This document shows, in pieces, positions 1 to 9,124 of a stretch of 64,000 bases of DNA. Source of the stretch: Aliiglaciecola lipolytica E3 (lineage in GTDB: Bacteria; Pseudomonadota; Gammaproteobacteria; Enterobacterales; Alteromonadaceae); the NCBI RefSeq assembly GCF_000314975.1, contig NZ_BAEN01000076.1:186001-250000 (forward strand), written 5' to 3'. Made by a program: the position numbers and the translations under genes. How positions within the stretch are numbered: the first letter of the stretch is position 1; every line of letters starts with the position of its first letter. The notes below the pieces were generated by a model. The model was not told where the DNA came from and did no database searches. It saw nothing but the letters and a program-made list of their open reading frames with translations.

Positions 1-78
1 GCACCATTTCAATCCCCAGAGTCTGGGGCAATTATTTTAGCAAGAAAACAATTTCAAGTTTTGGAGAAAGCGTTGTGA
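1..78 (+). CDS. C-terminal end of a probable glucosamine/GlcNAc kinase (NagK-like), partial
   Basis: An open frame runs from the first base to a TGA at 76-78 and encodes the last 25 residues of a protein (ending QFQVLEKAL). The stretch with PESGAIILAR resembles the C-terminal end of BadF/BadG-type sugar kinases. The following gene starts inside its stop codon (GTGA overlap at 75-78), so the two are translationally coupled, and an upstream nagK would fit the Shewanella-type nagK-nagB-II-nagA-nagP order. The identity is inferred mostly from position because only the tail is visible. Confidence 0.5.
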   Translation, partial: APFQSPESGAIILARKQFQVLEKAL

Positions 79-1073
79 CCACAACAATCATGGCTAGAGA
101 AGCAGCATCAACACCACAGGTAATCGCCAAACAATTGCAAAGCAATCAAGCGCAATGTGAGCGATTGGGTGAAGAAATTCGAAAATTTAATCCTGCATTT
201 GTGTATATCATTGGTCGTGGCTCTTCAGATCATGCTGGCGTATTTGGTAAATATTTAATCGAAACAGAATTAGGTGTACCTGTCTGCGCCGCTGCCCCTT
301 CAGTAACAGGCTTATTCGGCAAAAAACTGAAACTTTCAAATGCTTTGGTATTGTGCATTTCTCAATCTGGTCGCAGCCCTGACATTCTTACTCAGGCAAA
401 AGCGGCGCGTGAATCTGGTGCAATTTGCGTGGCATTAGTGAACGACACTAGCTCTCCATTAGCGGAATTGGCAGATGTGGTTTTGCCATTGCAAGCAGGC
501 GAAGAAAAAGCAGTTGCTGCAACAAAGAGCTATTTGGCTACCTTAAGTGCGTTGTTACAACTAGTTGCCCACTGGGCACAAAACGAAGAATTTCAACAAG
601 CGTTAACTAAATTACCCGAACAACTTCAGCAAGCTGTCGAAGCACCAGCTCAATTGACGCAAGAATTTATTTCACCTTTACGACATTGTGTTGTTTTAGG
701 ACGTAGTTTCGGCTACGCCATCAGTCGAGAGATTGCGCTGAAATTAAAAGAAGTGTGTGGTATTCAAGCAGAGTCTTTTAGTAGTGCCGAGTTTTTACAC
801 GGACCAGTCACCTTAGTTGCGAATAAGCTTGGTGTCATTGATATTGATTTGAACGATGAGTCTGCGAAAGCGCATCGTGATCAAATACGTGAAATAGCGA
901 GTCGCGGAGCAATATTGAGTCAGATTTGCCCAGTAGGTACTGATTTACATCCACGTACAGCGCCATTAACCGTATTGCAGCGTTTTTATTTAGATATCGA
1001 GAATATCGCGGTGGCGATGGGGCGTGATCCTGACTCGCCAGTGGGTTTAAATAAAGTTACTCAGACGGTGTAA
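75..1073 (+). CDS. nagB-II: Glucosamine-6-phosphate deaminase, NagB-II type (SIS domains)
   Basis: Predicted cytoplasmic enzyme converting glucosamine-6-phosphate to fructose-6-phosphate and ammonia. The 332 residues form two SIS domains like the isomerase half of GlmS, without the glutaminase domain. The first SIS domain carries a sugar-phosphate loop (GRGSSDHAG, about residues 48-56) and SQSGRSPD near 96-103. The C-terminal end has the PVGLNKVTQTV tail typical of GlmS-like isomerases. This family is the non-homologous alternative to E. coli NagB described in Shewanella. The GTG at 75 is chosen because GGAG lies 8 nt upstream and it overlaps the previous stop; an ATG at 90 is the alternative. 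It is followed after a few bases by nagA and then nagP, so it is part of one GlcNAc operon. Confidence 0.9.
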   Translation: MTTTIMAREAASTPQVIAKQLQSNQAQCERLGEEIRKFNPAFVYIIGRGSSDHAGVFGKYLIETELGVPVCAAAPSVTGLFGKKLKLSNALVLCISQSGRSPDILTQAKAARESGAICVALVNDTSSPLAELADVVLPLQAGEEKAVAATKSYLATLSALLQLVAHWAQNEEFQQALTKLPEQLQQAVEAPAQLTQEFISPLRHCVVLGRSFGYAISREIALKLKEVCGIQAESFSSAEFLHGPVTLVANKLGVIDIDLNDESAKAHRDQIREIASRGAILSQICPVGTDLHPRTAPLTVLQRFYLDIENIAVAMGRDPDSPVGLNKVTQTV

Positions 1074-1082
1074 GGGCTAGTG

Positions 1083-2219
1083 ATGACTTACTATCACGCT
1101 CAGCGCCTATTTAACGGGGAGCATATTCTAGATAACGTGAGATTGGGTGTTGAAAACGGCAAAATTTGCACGCTTGAGTCTCATCCTCAATCTACAGATA
1201 TCCCCCTCAATGGTTTAGTCAGTGCAGGCTTTATTGATACGCAAGTGAATGGCGGTGGTGGAGTGCTGTTTAATCAGCAACCCACTTTGGATGCGTTACG
1301 ACAAATGCGCCAGGCGCACAGCTTGTTTGGCACTACCGCAATGTTACCAACACTTATCACTGATAATTTAGATTGCATGCAGCAGGCGGCTAACGCTATT
1401 GCAGAAGCAATCCGTATCAACGAGCCGGGAATTTTAGGTGTTCACTTTGAAGGTCCACACCTGAGTATTCCTAAACGTGGTATTCATTCTAGTGATGAGA
1501 TAAGACCATTATCTGATGAAGAAATGCAGGTTTTTTGCCGTCAGGATTTAGGTAAAGTGATGGTGACAGTCGCGCCAGAAAACGTCACGCCCGCGCAAAT
1601 TAGCGAATTGGTGAGTTGTGGTGTGTTTGTCGCGCTTGGACACTCAAACGCAGATATCGATACTGTGCTTAAAGCAATTGATGCAGGAGCATCAGGTTTC
1701 ACTCATTTATTCAATGCGATGTCTGGTTTAACTGGACGAAATCCGGGTATGGTCGCAGCGGCGTTACACGAACAACGCGTGACTTGTGGGTTAATCGCAG
1801 ACGAGTTGCATGTGCACCCATATAATTGTCGTTTAGCCTTTCAATGCAAAGGCTGGCAAAAACTGATGTTAGTGACTGACGCTATGGCTCATGTGGGCGC
1901 AGAGGTTAATACATTGCCTTGGTTAGATACTCACATTATTCGTGATGGCGACAAACTCACCTTACCCGATGGCACGTTAGCCGGTTCTGCGTTGGATATG
2001 GCGACTGCAGTACGTAATGTTCATAAAAATATGGGGATTGCACTAGAGCCGACATTAAATATGGCAAGTTTAACGCCGGCTGAATTTCTGGGGTGCTCAC
2101 AAATGGGGCGATTAGCTGTAGGCAATGCCGCAGATTTTGTACTTTTAGATGAACATTTTGTCTCTCAAGGCTGCTGGATAGGCGGTGTTCAAGTGGCTTC
2201 TAGTTCGACTAAAAAATAA
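1083..2219 (+). CDS. nagA: N-acetylglucosamine-6-phosphate deacetylase
   Basis: Removes the acetyl group from GlcNAc-6-phosphate, feeding glucosamine-6-phosphate to the NagB-II encoded just upstream. The 378-residue protein has the amidohydrolase plan: an N-terminal beta-sandwich strand set, GFIDTQVNGGGG near residue 50, the metal-binding HFEGPHL segment near 120, LGHSNA near 186, FTHLFNAMSG near 206, and the catalytic Asp in LVTDAMAHVG near 264. Length is normal for the family. A GTG at 1080 and an ATG at 1083 are both in frame; the ATG is preferred given AAGGG at 1072-1076. nagP follows 15 bases after the stop, so the genes are probably co-transcribed. Confidence 0.93.
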   Translation: MTYYHAQRLFNGEHILDNVRLGVENGKICTLESHPQSTDIPLNGLVSAGFIDTQVNGGGGVLFNQQPTLDALRQMRQAHSLFGTTAMLPTLITDNLDCMQQAANAIAEAIRINEPGILGVHFEGPHLSIPKRGIHSSDEIRPLSDEEMQVFCRQDLGKVMVTVAPENVTPAQISELVSCGVFVALGHSNADIDTVLKAIDAGASGFTHLFNAMSGLTGRNPGMVAAALHEQRVTCGLIADELHVHPYNCRLAFQCKGWQKLMLVTDAMAHVGAEVNTLPWLDTHIIRDGDKLTLPDGTLAGSALDMATAVRNVHKNMGIALEPTLNMASLTPAEFLGCSQMGRLAVGNAADFVLLDEHFVSQGCWIGGVQVASSSTKK

Positions 2220-2234
2220 TAATAAGGAACGATA

Positions 2235-3584
2235 ATGCAAAGCTCAACAACTTCAATGCCGACAACCGCAAGTACGAGCAGTATTGTGCCCATGGTCATT
2301 ATTGGCACGCTGTTTTTTATATTTGGGTTCATCACTTGGCTAAATGGTGCTTTGATACCATTTTTGCAAATTGTCTGCGATCTTACTGAAACTCAAGCGT
2401 TGCTTATCGCGTTTAGCTTTTACATCGCCTACGTTGTAATGGCGCTTCCCATGGCTTGGGTTTTAGAAAAAACCGGCTTCAAGCATGCAATGGTACTTGG
2501 TTTAGTGCTGATTGCTGCGGGATGTTTGTTGTTTATCCCAGCAGCGCAAAGCCAAATGTTTGCATTATTTCTGGTTGCCCAATTTGTGGTGGGAAGCGGG
2601 TTGACTATTTTGCAAACTGCGTCCAATCCTTATGTGGTTAAAGTTGGTCCACATAAAACTGCGGCTGTACGTATTTCTATTATGGGACTTCTCAATAAAG
2701 GCGCGGGTGTGCTGGCTCCGATGATATTCACCGCAATGGTGTTGGGAGATTTTGAAGGTGTTAACGCGCAATCCATAGCTTTGTTGTCAGAAGATGCACG
2801 AGTTGAACAGATTAACGCTCTAGCCGATGGCTTAATTATGCCGTATCTGTGGATGGCGGTTGCCTTGATTGTGCTTGCGGTACTGTTAAAGTTTTCAGCT
2901 CTGCCAGAGCTCGACCTAAGTGAAGATAGAGATAGTGACGACGTTGCTGATACCAGCGGTCTTGCTTCTCAGGTTAAAAGCTCTATTACCCAATTTCCGC
3001 AGTTAATTTTAGGTGTGATTACGCTGTTTTTCTATGTGGGTGTTGAAGTTATTGCTGGAGACACCATCGGCTTATTTGGTTCTAAGTTGGCAGTAGAAAA
3101 TGCCACATCTTTAACGTCATACACCATGGTATTTATGGTCATTGGCTATGTCATGGGTCTGTTGTTTATTCCCAGAGTAATTAGCCAACAACAAGCACTA
3201 TTTGGTTCTGCTGTGCTAGGCGTGGTTTTTTCGATTTTAATTGTCTTGTCAGATCCGCTCAATACAAGTATTTCGGCTGTATTATGGGGCTGGATGGGAA
3301 TTCCATTGTTGCCAGATACGATTACTTATATCGCACTTTTAGGTTTCGCTAACGCCTTGGTTTGGCCTGCTGTTTGGCCTCTCGCATTAGCTGGATTGGG
3401 TGTCTTTACCGCCAGAGGTTCAGCGCTGCTGATTATGGGGATTGCTGGCGGTGCGGTATTGCCGTTAGTCTACGGATTAATTTCCGATGCATTTGATGGG
3501 CAATCAGCCTACTGGATGATGATACCGTGTTATTTGTTTATTTTGTTTTACGCCATTAAAGGACACAAAATGCGTAATTGGTAG
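2235..3584 (+). CDS. nagP: N-acetylglucosamine MFS transporter NagP
   Basis: Inner-membrane major facilitator of the FucP/sugar:H+ symporter group, predicted to import GlcNAc. At 449 residues it has about 12 hydrophobic segments, starting with a GTLFFIFGFITWLNGALIPF helix near residue 24 whose FGFxTWLNG pattern is characteristic of FucP relatives. Later segments include a QTASNPYV motif near 127. An acidic cytoplasmic loop near 227-242 separates the two halves. A Shine-Dalgarno-like AAGGA lies at 2223-2227. Directly following nagB-II and nagA, it completes an import-deacetylation-deamination route. The substrate assignment rests on operon context and family resemblance. Confidence 0.88.
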   Translation: MQSSTTSMPTTASTSSIVPMVIIGTLFFIFGFITWLNGALIPFLQIVCDLTETQALLIAFSFYIAYVVMALPMAWVLEKTGFKHAMVLGLVLIAAGCLLFIPAAQSQMFALFLVAQFVVGSGLTILQTASNPYVVKVGPHKTAAVRISIMGLLNKGAGVLAPMIFTAMVLGDFEGVNAQSIALLSEDARVEQINALADGLIMPYLWMAVALIVLAVLLKFSALPELDLSEDRDSDDVADTSGLASQVKSSITQFPQLILGVITLFFYVGVEVIAGDTIGLFGSKLAVENATSLTSYTMVFMVIGYVMGLLFIPRVISQQQALFGSAVLGVVFSILIVLSDPLNTSISAVLWGWMGIPLLPDTITYIALLGFANALVWPAVWPLALAGLGVFTARGSALLIMGIAGGAVLPLVYGLISDAFDGQSAYWMMIPCYLFILFYAIKGHKMRNW

Positions 3585-3653
3585 TAGCCATGCAAGGCGT
3601 AAATATAGGTTATAATGATAAGTGGAATTCATATTTGTTCAGGTAGACTCAAA

Positions 3654-3995
3654 ATGAAAAAGCAAATGCACTCGCTTATACCTATTTTTACGCTATTGTT
3701 GGCAATGCTTTTTTGCCCGCCAATATTAGCAGAAACCGTTTGGATTGATGTACGTAGCGAAGCTGAATACAAACTTGATAATATTGCAGGTGATATGCGT
3801 ATTACCCACACAGATATTGTTGAACAGGTGAGTAAGCAGTATCCGGATAAAAATACAGAAATCCATTTGTACTGCCGCAGTGGTGGGCGGGCCGGAAAGG
3901 CCCAAGAAGCACTTCAACAAGCTGGTTACAATAACGTCAAAAATGCAGGTGGCATTGATGACGCACGCGAAGAACGCAGTATTGTTGATAAATAG
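3654..3995 (+). CDS. Periplasmic rhodanese-like protein
   Basis: A 113-residue protein with a clear signal peptide (MKKQMHSLIPIF followed by a hydrophobic stretch ending in ILAE) and a single rhodanese domain. The domain starts with WIDVRSEAEY and contains the active-site loop YCRSGGRAGKA, with the catalytic Cys close to residue 75. The size and secretion match PspE-type periplasmic thiosulfate sulfurtransferases. The ATG at 3654 is chosen over an in-frame start at 3615 because only the shorter form begins with the signal peptide. A TATAAT-like -10 element lies at 3611-3616. It is a single gene convergent with the MOSC gene; its physiological sulfur acceptor is unknown. Confidence 0.8.
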   Translation: MKKQMHSLIPIFTLLLAMLFCPPILAETVWIDVRSEAEYKLDNIAGDMRITHTDIVEQVSKQYPDKNTEIHLYCRSGGRAGKAQEALQQAGYNNVKNAGGIDDAREERSIVDK

Positions 3996-4051
3996 CTAAA
4001 ATATCAAATAATCTAATTGAATGACCTGCTCATTCATCTCTTTGTGCGTTT

Positions 4052-4849
4052 CTATTCGATCACGACTACTTGATCATTCAGACTAATTCGACCTGAATTT
4101 AATGCGATTAAATTTTGCCCAAACAACACCTCGCCTTTGCTATTGCGCCGGTAGCTTTTTAAAGTATTTAAGGGTTCTCTGTCGGCATTTCTTTTGCCAG
4201 TCGCAGGATCAATTGTGGTGAATATACAACGTGAACACAGCTTCATAGCTTCAAATTCCACCTCGCCTATGCGAATTCTTTTCCAGTTATCTTCAGCGAA
4301 CGCTTCACAATTATCGACCACCAGGTTAGGTCGAAATTGCGCCATACTAGCGTGGGATGCTAAACGCGAATTAAGTTCGTTAAGGCTTGGATTAGAAATT
4401 AAAAGGAATGGGTAACTGTCGGCAAATGATACCTGACTTTGGCTATTTTTGACTTGTCTCTCGGAACGCTCTCCAAAATACATGAGTTTGCAGGGTTTCC
4501 CTATATAACGACTAAACCACTGATCGTATTCTGCATTGCAGTATTGCGCATCAATAGTGTCATTCCAGACCTGAACATTTTGATAGTTTGCAGCAAAGTC
4601 CTGATAACGAATAATCAATTCAGGCATGTCAGGAGCGTTTAAACAAAGACCATTATCATTCACTTGGATTTGAATAATACAAAGTTTGCTATCGGTCCTA
4701 GCCGTGATGAATTTGCCGTTTTCGTGGGTTAATACAAAGCGGCGATCAAATTCTAAACCCTTTTGTTCAACCAAACTTGATGTAAGCGAAATCCCTCCGC
4801 ATGACTTAATTGGGTAAATGTTAATTTGACTTAATTTTAACTGCGACAT
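4052..4849 (-). CDS. MOSC domain protein, short YcbX-like
   Basis: A 265-residue protein with the MOSC N-terminal beta-barrel (YPIKSCGGI near residue 12, then GLEFDRRFVLTHENGKFITAR) and a MOSC domain with the conserved Cys region (EAMKLCSRCIFTTIDP near 200) and FGQN near 242. MOSC domains bind the molybdenum cofactor; E. coli YcbX has the same arrangement plus a C-terminal ferredoxin domain and acts in N-hydroxylated base detoxification. This copy stops before any ferredoxin domain, so an electron-transfer partner would have to be separate. It is divergent from the secreted TIM-barrel gene at 4975. Confidence 0.8.
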   Translation of the reverse strand: MSQLKLSQINIYPIKSCGGISLTSSLVEQKGLEFDRRFVLTHENGKFITARTDSKLCIIQIQVNDNGLCLNAPDMPELIIRYQDFAANYQNVQVWNDTIDAQYCNAEYDQWFSRYIGKPCKLMYFGERSERQVKNSQSQVSFADSYPFLLISNPSLNELNSRLASHASMAQFRPNLVVDNCEAFAEDNWKRIRIGEVEFEAMKLCSRCIFTTIDPATGKRNADREPLNTLKSYRRNSKGEVLFGQNLIALNSGRISLNDQVVVIE

Positions 4850-4932
4850 GATTTTGATTTTCTCTTACGCTGAAAATGTTATAGCTTTGACCGAAATTTT
4901 TATACGGGCATAGGTAAACAAATCGTTATCAT

Positions 4933-4957
4933 TTGGTTAACGTTAATAATTAACCAA
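4933..4957. promoter_or_regulatory. Perfect inverted repeat upstream of the secreted TIM-barrel gene
   Basis: TTGGTTAA at 4933-4940 and TTAACCAA at 4950-4957 form exact 8-bp arms around a 9-bp spacer, ending 17 bp before the ATG at 4975. The symmetry and position suggest a repressor operator. The cognate regulator is not identifiable from the sequence. Confidence 0.45.
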
Positions 4958-4974
4958 CCGAGAACGGAAGTATT

Positions 4975-5817
4975 ATGAATAACCTTAAACGCCTTATAAG
5001 TGTGTCTGCCATCAATCTAAGTTTGTTATTTACTGCCCAAGCTACTTCCCATGAGCTCGGCTTGCAAGTGTTTAGTTTACGACATCAATTTGCCGAAGAT
5101 CCAGCCAAAACACTTGATCAAATCCAAGAGTGGGGATTACATGCTGTAGAAGGAGGTCGTGATTTATATGGTTATACGGTTGAAGAATTTAGAGCTGAAT
5201 TAGATAAACGTGATATTGATATAGTAAGTGCCGACACCAGTTTTGAAGAATTGCGAGATAACCCGATGGCTGCGGTCTATCGCGCAAAGTTTTATGGTGC
5301 TAGTTATACCACTTTTTACTGGGTTCCTCATGGTGAAACCTTTACCTTTGAAGATGCTAAAAAGACCGTGGAAGTGATGAACTCAGCAGGAGAATTATTG
5401 AAAAAGCATGGTGTGACATTGCAATATCATGCTCATGGTTACGAGTATTTAGAGTATAAAAATGAAACCTTATTTGATTACATCATACAAAATGTAGAGC
5501 ATGCGAAGTTTCAAATGGATGTGTTTTGGACAAAACACGGTGGCATGGATCCGACCAAACTGCTGCAGAAGTACCCAGGTAAGTTTACTTCACTACACTT
5601 AAAAGATCGTAAAAAAGGTACGCCTAATTCTTCAAAAGGTTCAGCAGATCGCGATACCAATGTTGTGTTAGGACAAGGTGATGTGGGAATCGCAGACGTC
5701 GTAGCGGAAGCCAAAAAGCAAGGCATTCGTTATTTCTTTTTGGAAGATGAGTCATCTCGCGTAGTAAGTCAGATTCCAAAGAGTTTGTCTTACTTAAAAT
5801 CATTGGAAAAATACTAA
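4975..5817 (+). CDS. Secreted sugar phosphate isomerase/epimerase-like TIM-barrel protein
   Basis: A 280-residue protein of the AP-endonuclease-2/xylose-isomerase-like superfamily. An N-terminal hydrophobic segment (about residues 8-24, ending AQATSHE) looks like a signal peptide, so it probably acts in the periplasm. The barrel metal ligands are visible as YHAHGYE near 162, QMDVFW near 183, LHLKD near 207 and FFLEDE near 257. Members of this superfamily include isomerases, epimerases and enzymes that cleave 3-keto-glycosides by elimination. The neighbouring divergent cluster at 5886-12775 encodes a predicted exported sugar dehydrogenase, so acting on an oxidised sugar in the periplasm is a reasonable inference but not shown. 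Confidence 0.8.
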   Translation: MNNLKRLISVSAINLSLLFTAQATSHELGLQVFSLRHQFAEDPAKTLDQIQEWGLHAVEGGRDLYGYTVEEFRAELDKRDIDIVSADTSFEELRDNPMAAVYRAKFYGASYTTFYWVPHGETFTFEDAKKTVEVMNSAGELLKKHGVTLQYHAHGYEYLEYKNETLFDYIIQNVEHAKFQMDVFWTKHGGMDPTKLLQKYPGKFTSLHLKDRKKGTPNSSKGSADRDTNVVLGQGDVGIADVVAEAKKQGIRYFFLEDESSRVVSQIPKSLSYLKSLEKY

Positions 5818-5885
5818 GTAAAAAAATAGCGCACTATAATTAATATACTTGATGTAAATAGAGTTACTAAGTCACACCAATATTA

Positions 5886-6656
5886 TTATATTGCGCTAGG
5901 TTTCAAAAAATTGTTGTGACTTTGATTTGCCTTAATTTGATCGCGCATCTTTGACGGATGGAAACCAAAAAATTGTTTAAATTGCTTGGTAAAATAACTG
6001 TGGTCACTGAATCCACATTTATAAGCCACTTCCGAAATAGGCGCGTCGGTTTCTACCAACATGATTCTGGCATTTTCCAATCGTACTTCGTTAATAATTC
6101 GTGCGGGCGTTTTCGCGAGTTGTTTTTTAAAGCGTCTTTCAAGCGCACTCACCGATAGATGCGATAATTCTGCAAGCTCGTTTAGTGAAATTGCTCGGTG
6201 ATAGTTGTTTCGAATAAATTCTAGTGGAACACGGATACTTTCAAAGTTAGCCAGTGCTTGTGATGACTTTTGGAAATGTCGAGTAATACCGTAAGAACCA
6301 ATTATTTCAGCGTTTTTGTTTCTTAAGGGACGCTTTGATGTGGAAAACCAACCTAATTCGCCATTCTTAGAGATATTCATCTCCAAACGAGAGGTAATTA
6401 ATTCACCCTGTAAAAGTTTACGGTCATCCGTGATGTATTGCAGAGCCAAATGTGGCGCAAAAAGTTCTTTGTCGGTTTTACCATAAACTTGACTCTTTTG
6501 ATGAAAACCTGAATGTTCAAGGTAGGCATTATTTGCATATACAAGCCTGCTATCACGATCTTTGATCCAAAATAAGATGTCAGGCGTCAGCTCAAAAACA
6601 TCGACAAGTTGCTTAATTTCAAGCTCTCCCATCGATTCGATCCAGAATTGTGACAT
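5886..6656 (-). CDS. PAS-containing AraC-family transcriptional regulator
   Basis: A 256-residue regulator with an N-terminal PAS fold (DILFWIKDRDSRLVYANNAYLE-type core, about residues 25-120) and a C-terminal AraC DNA-binding domain with two HTH motifs (SLNELAELSHLSVSALERRF near 155 and ISEVAYKCGFSDHSYFTKQF near 205). The ATG at 6656 has GAGG 5 nt upstream; a GTG at 6662 is also in frame but lacks a ribosome site. It is transcribed away from the Gfo/Idh-MFS-GMC cluster that starts at 6816, with 159 bp between, so it is the likely regulator of that cluster. The PAS ligand is unknown. Confidence 0.87.
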   Translation of the reverse strand: MSQFWIESMGELEIKQLVDVFELTPDILFWIKDRDSRLVYANNAYLEHSGFHQKSQVYGKTDKELFAPHLALQYITDDRKLLQGELITSRLEMNISKNGELGWFSTSKRPLRNKNAEIIGSYGITRHFQKSSQALANFESIRVPLEFIRNNYHRAISLNELAELSHLSVSALERRFKKQLAKTPARIINEVRLENARIMLVETDAPISEVAYKCGFSDHSYFTKQFKQFFGFHPSKMRDQIKANQSHNNFLKPSAI

Positions 6657-6815
6657 ACCCACCTCGAATGACGCTATGCTTCAAAAATAGTTGTTTTAAT
6701 TATACTAAACGCCGAAATAATTGCACTAATGACCGAATAAATTATATCTGGCTCAACGGCATATTGCCTATACTTGATAACAGAATGTTAATAACAGTAA
6801 AGGCCAAGTTAATTC

Positions 6816-8012
6816 ATGACAAATACGGCGTCTACGAAAAAGATACGAATGGGCATGGTTGGAGGTGGTAAAGGCGCGTTTATCGGTGCTATTCATCGAG
6901 CTGCAGCCAACTTAGATGGTGAAATTGAATTAGTTTGTGGGGCATTTAGTTCTAATCCACAAAACTGTTTAGAAAGTGCTGAGATGTTAAACATTCCAGC
7001 CAATCGAAGTTACACAGACTTTAACACTATGTTTACAGAGGAAGCTAAACTTCCTGCGGCGCAACGAATGCAGTTCGTATCAATAGTTACGCCGAATCAC
7101 TTACATTACCCCGTCGCTAAAGCAGCCTTAGAAGCTGGGTTTCACGTTATGTCAGATAAACCTGCTACTTTCACTTTGAACGAAGCGATTGATTTAAAAG
7201 ACATAGTAGAAAAGTCGGGATGTTTATATGGACTTACCCATACGTATACCGGCTACCCCATGGTGAAAGAAGCGGCTTCACGCGTCGCAAATGGTGAGCT
7301 TGGCGAGATTACTAAAATCGTGGTCGAATATTCACAAGGCTGGCTCGCGAGTAAAGATGATGAAGACGGCAAGCAGGCAAGTTGGCGATTGGACCCAGCG
7401 CGCGCTGGCGTTAGTTGTTGTATGGGAGATATTGGAGTGCATGCGGCTAATCTTGCGGAAACGATTAGCGGGCTAGAGATTGTTAAATTGTGTGCTGATT
7501 TGGAACCTGTGGTAGATGGGCGTCAATTAGATGATGACGGCACGGTTTTATTGCGCTTCAACAACGGAGCAAAAGGGGTTTTATTATCCAGTCAAATCGC
7601 GGTAGGTGAGGAAAATAACCTCAACATTCGCATCTATGGTAGCAAAGCTAGTTTGCAATGGCAGCAGATGGAACCGAATACGCTGTGGCTGAGATTTAGC
7701 GACAAGCCTAGTCAGATGATCCGAGCCGGTGTTGGTGAGTGCGCAGCTGCTACCGCGCAAAGTTTGCGCACACCAGCGGGTCATCCAGAAGGATACATAG
7801 AAGCGTTTGCGAATATTTATAGGCAATTTGCACAACAGATACGCGACTTTGATGACGCAAAACCAAGCGACATTACAATGCAGGCACCGGGAATAAAAGA
7901 GGCAATAAGAGGCATGGCATTTATTGAAAATACCGTTGCAGCCAGCCACTCTCCGCAGAAGTGGCATCCTTTTTTACTTTCGAATATTCAACTACCTGGA
8001 GACAAAGTATGA
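6816..8012 (+). CDS. Gfo/Idh/MocA family oxidoreductase
   Basis: A 398-residue NAD(P)-dependent sugar dehydrogenase-like protein. The nucleotide-binding glycine motif ([11 protein letters not shown], residues 10-20) opens the Rossmann fold, followed by VTPNHLH near 92 and the DKPAT segment with the family's conserved EKP-type Lys near 115. A C-terminal alpha/beta domain contains [11 protein letters not shown] near 204. It is the first gene of a run of five on this strand and its TGA overlaps the next ATG (ATGA at 8009-8012). Together with the TIM-barrel protein, the transporter and the GMC dehydrogenase it probably processes a keto-sugar. The substrate is not evident. Confidence 0.87.
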   Translation: MTNTASTKKIRMGMVGGGKGAFIGAIHRAAANLDGEIELVCGAFSSNPQNCLESAEMLNIPANRSYTDFNTMFTEEAKLPAAQRMQFVSIVTPNHLHYPVAKAALEAGFHVMSDKPATFTLNEAIDLKDIVEKSGCLYGLTHTYTGYPMVKEAASRVANGELGEITKIVVEYSQGWLASKDDEDGKQASWRLDPARAGVSCCMGDIGVHAANLAETISGLEIVKLCADLEPVVDGRQLDDDGTVLLRFNNGAKGVLLSSQIAVGEENNLNIRIYGSKASLQWQQMEPNTLWLRFSDKPSQMIRAGVGECAAATAQSLRTPAGHPEGYIEAFANIYRQFAQQIRDFDDAKPSDITMQAPGIKEAIRGMAFIENTVAASHSPQKWHPFLLSNIQLPGDKV

Positions 8013-9061
8013 AACAAATAAAAGGTCCTGGTATTTTCTTAGCTCAGTTTGCTGCCGATGAATCACCATTTAACAACCTAAATGACATTTGTGAATGGGC
8101 CGCAGGCTTGGGCTTTAAAGCGATTCAGATTCCCACATGGGATAGCCGTATTTTTGATTTGCAGCAAGCTGCTAGTAGTCAGGCATATTGTGATGACGTT
8201 ATTGCAACGGTAGCCAAACACGGTATGCAAATCAGTGAATTGTCTACTCATTTGCAAGGTCAACTTGTGGCTGTTCATCCTGCTTACGATGAAATGTTTG
8301 ATGGTTTTGCTCCAGACGAAGTTAAAAACAATCCCCAAGCAAGACAAAAGTGGGCAGTTCAACAAATGTTGTGGGCAGCTAAAGCCAGCGCAAATATTGG
8401 ACTTACTTCCCACGCTAGTTTTTCCGGCGCTTTGTTATGGCACACCATGTACCCATGGCCTCAGCGCCCAGCCGGCCTTGTGGAAAGCGGCTTTAAAGAA
8501 TTAGCAAACCGTTGGTTACCCATATTGGATGCGTTTGACAAGGCGGGTGTCGATGTTTGTTACGAATTGCACCCAGGTGAGGATCTGCATGATGGGGCTA
8601 CGTTTGAGATGTTTTTAGAGGCCACCAATCATCACCCTCGCGCGAATATTTTATATGACCCAAGTCACTTCATTCTGCAGCAATTGGATTATTTGGCGTT
8701 TATTGATTTGTATCACGATCGAATCAAAGCTTTTCATGTGAAAGATGCTGAGTTCCGACCTTCGGGCCGTTCTGGTGTGTATGGTGGTTATCAAGGTTGG
8801 CTTGATCGCCCGGGTCGCTTTCGTTCATTAGGAGATGGTCAAATCGATTTTAAGGCGATCTTCAGTAAATTAACCCAATACGGCTTTGATGGTTGGGCAA
8901 TATTGGAATGGGAATGTTGTATAAAACATCCAATGGATGGTGCTGAAGAGGGAGCTAAATTTATTAATGAGCACCTTATTCGTCCTACCGAAAAAGCGTT
9001 TGATGATTTTGCCGGTGTGGAACAAGACGAAGAGCTGAATCGTCGTATTTTGGGGCTGTAA
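8009..9061 (+). CDS. Cytoplasmic sugar phosphate isomerase/epimerase-like TIM-barrel protein
   Basis: A 350-residue TIM-barrel protein of the xylose-isomerase-like superfamily with no signal peptide. Likely metal ligands occur in CYELHPGED near residue 190, LYDPSHF near 218, AFHVKDAEF near 244 and ILEWECC near 300. The ATG at 8009 overlaps the Gfo/Idh stop codon and has GGAG upstream at about 7998. Proteins paired this way with Gfo/Idh enzymes interconvert or cleave oxidised sugars and inositols. The same locus has a second, secreted barrel protein at 4975, suggesting related chemistry in two compartments. The exact reaction cannot be read from the sequence. Confidence 0.82.
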   Translation: MKQIKGPGIFLAQFAADESPFNNLNDICEWAAGLGFKAIQIPTWDSRIFDLQQAASSQAYCDDVIATVAKHGMQISELSTHLQGQLVAVHPAYDEMFDGFAPDEVKNNPQARQKWAVQQMLWAAKASANIGLTSHASFSGALLWHTMYPWPQRPAGLVESGFKELANRWLPILDAFDKAGVDVCYELHPGEDLHDGATFEMFLEATNHHPRANILYDPSHFILQQLDYLAFIDLYHDRIKAFHVKDAEFRPSGRSGVYGGYQGWLDRPGRFRSLGDGQIDFKAIFSKLTQYGFDGWAILEWECCIKHPMDGAEEGAKFINEHLIRPTEKAFDDFAGVEQDEELNRRILGL

Positions 9062-9124
9062 ATTAAAGAATAGATAAGCAACCTATAACCGATTTGTCGC
9101 TTATCCACAGGAGTAATAACAATA

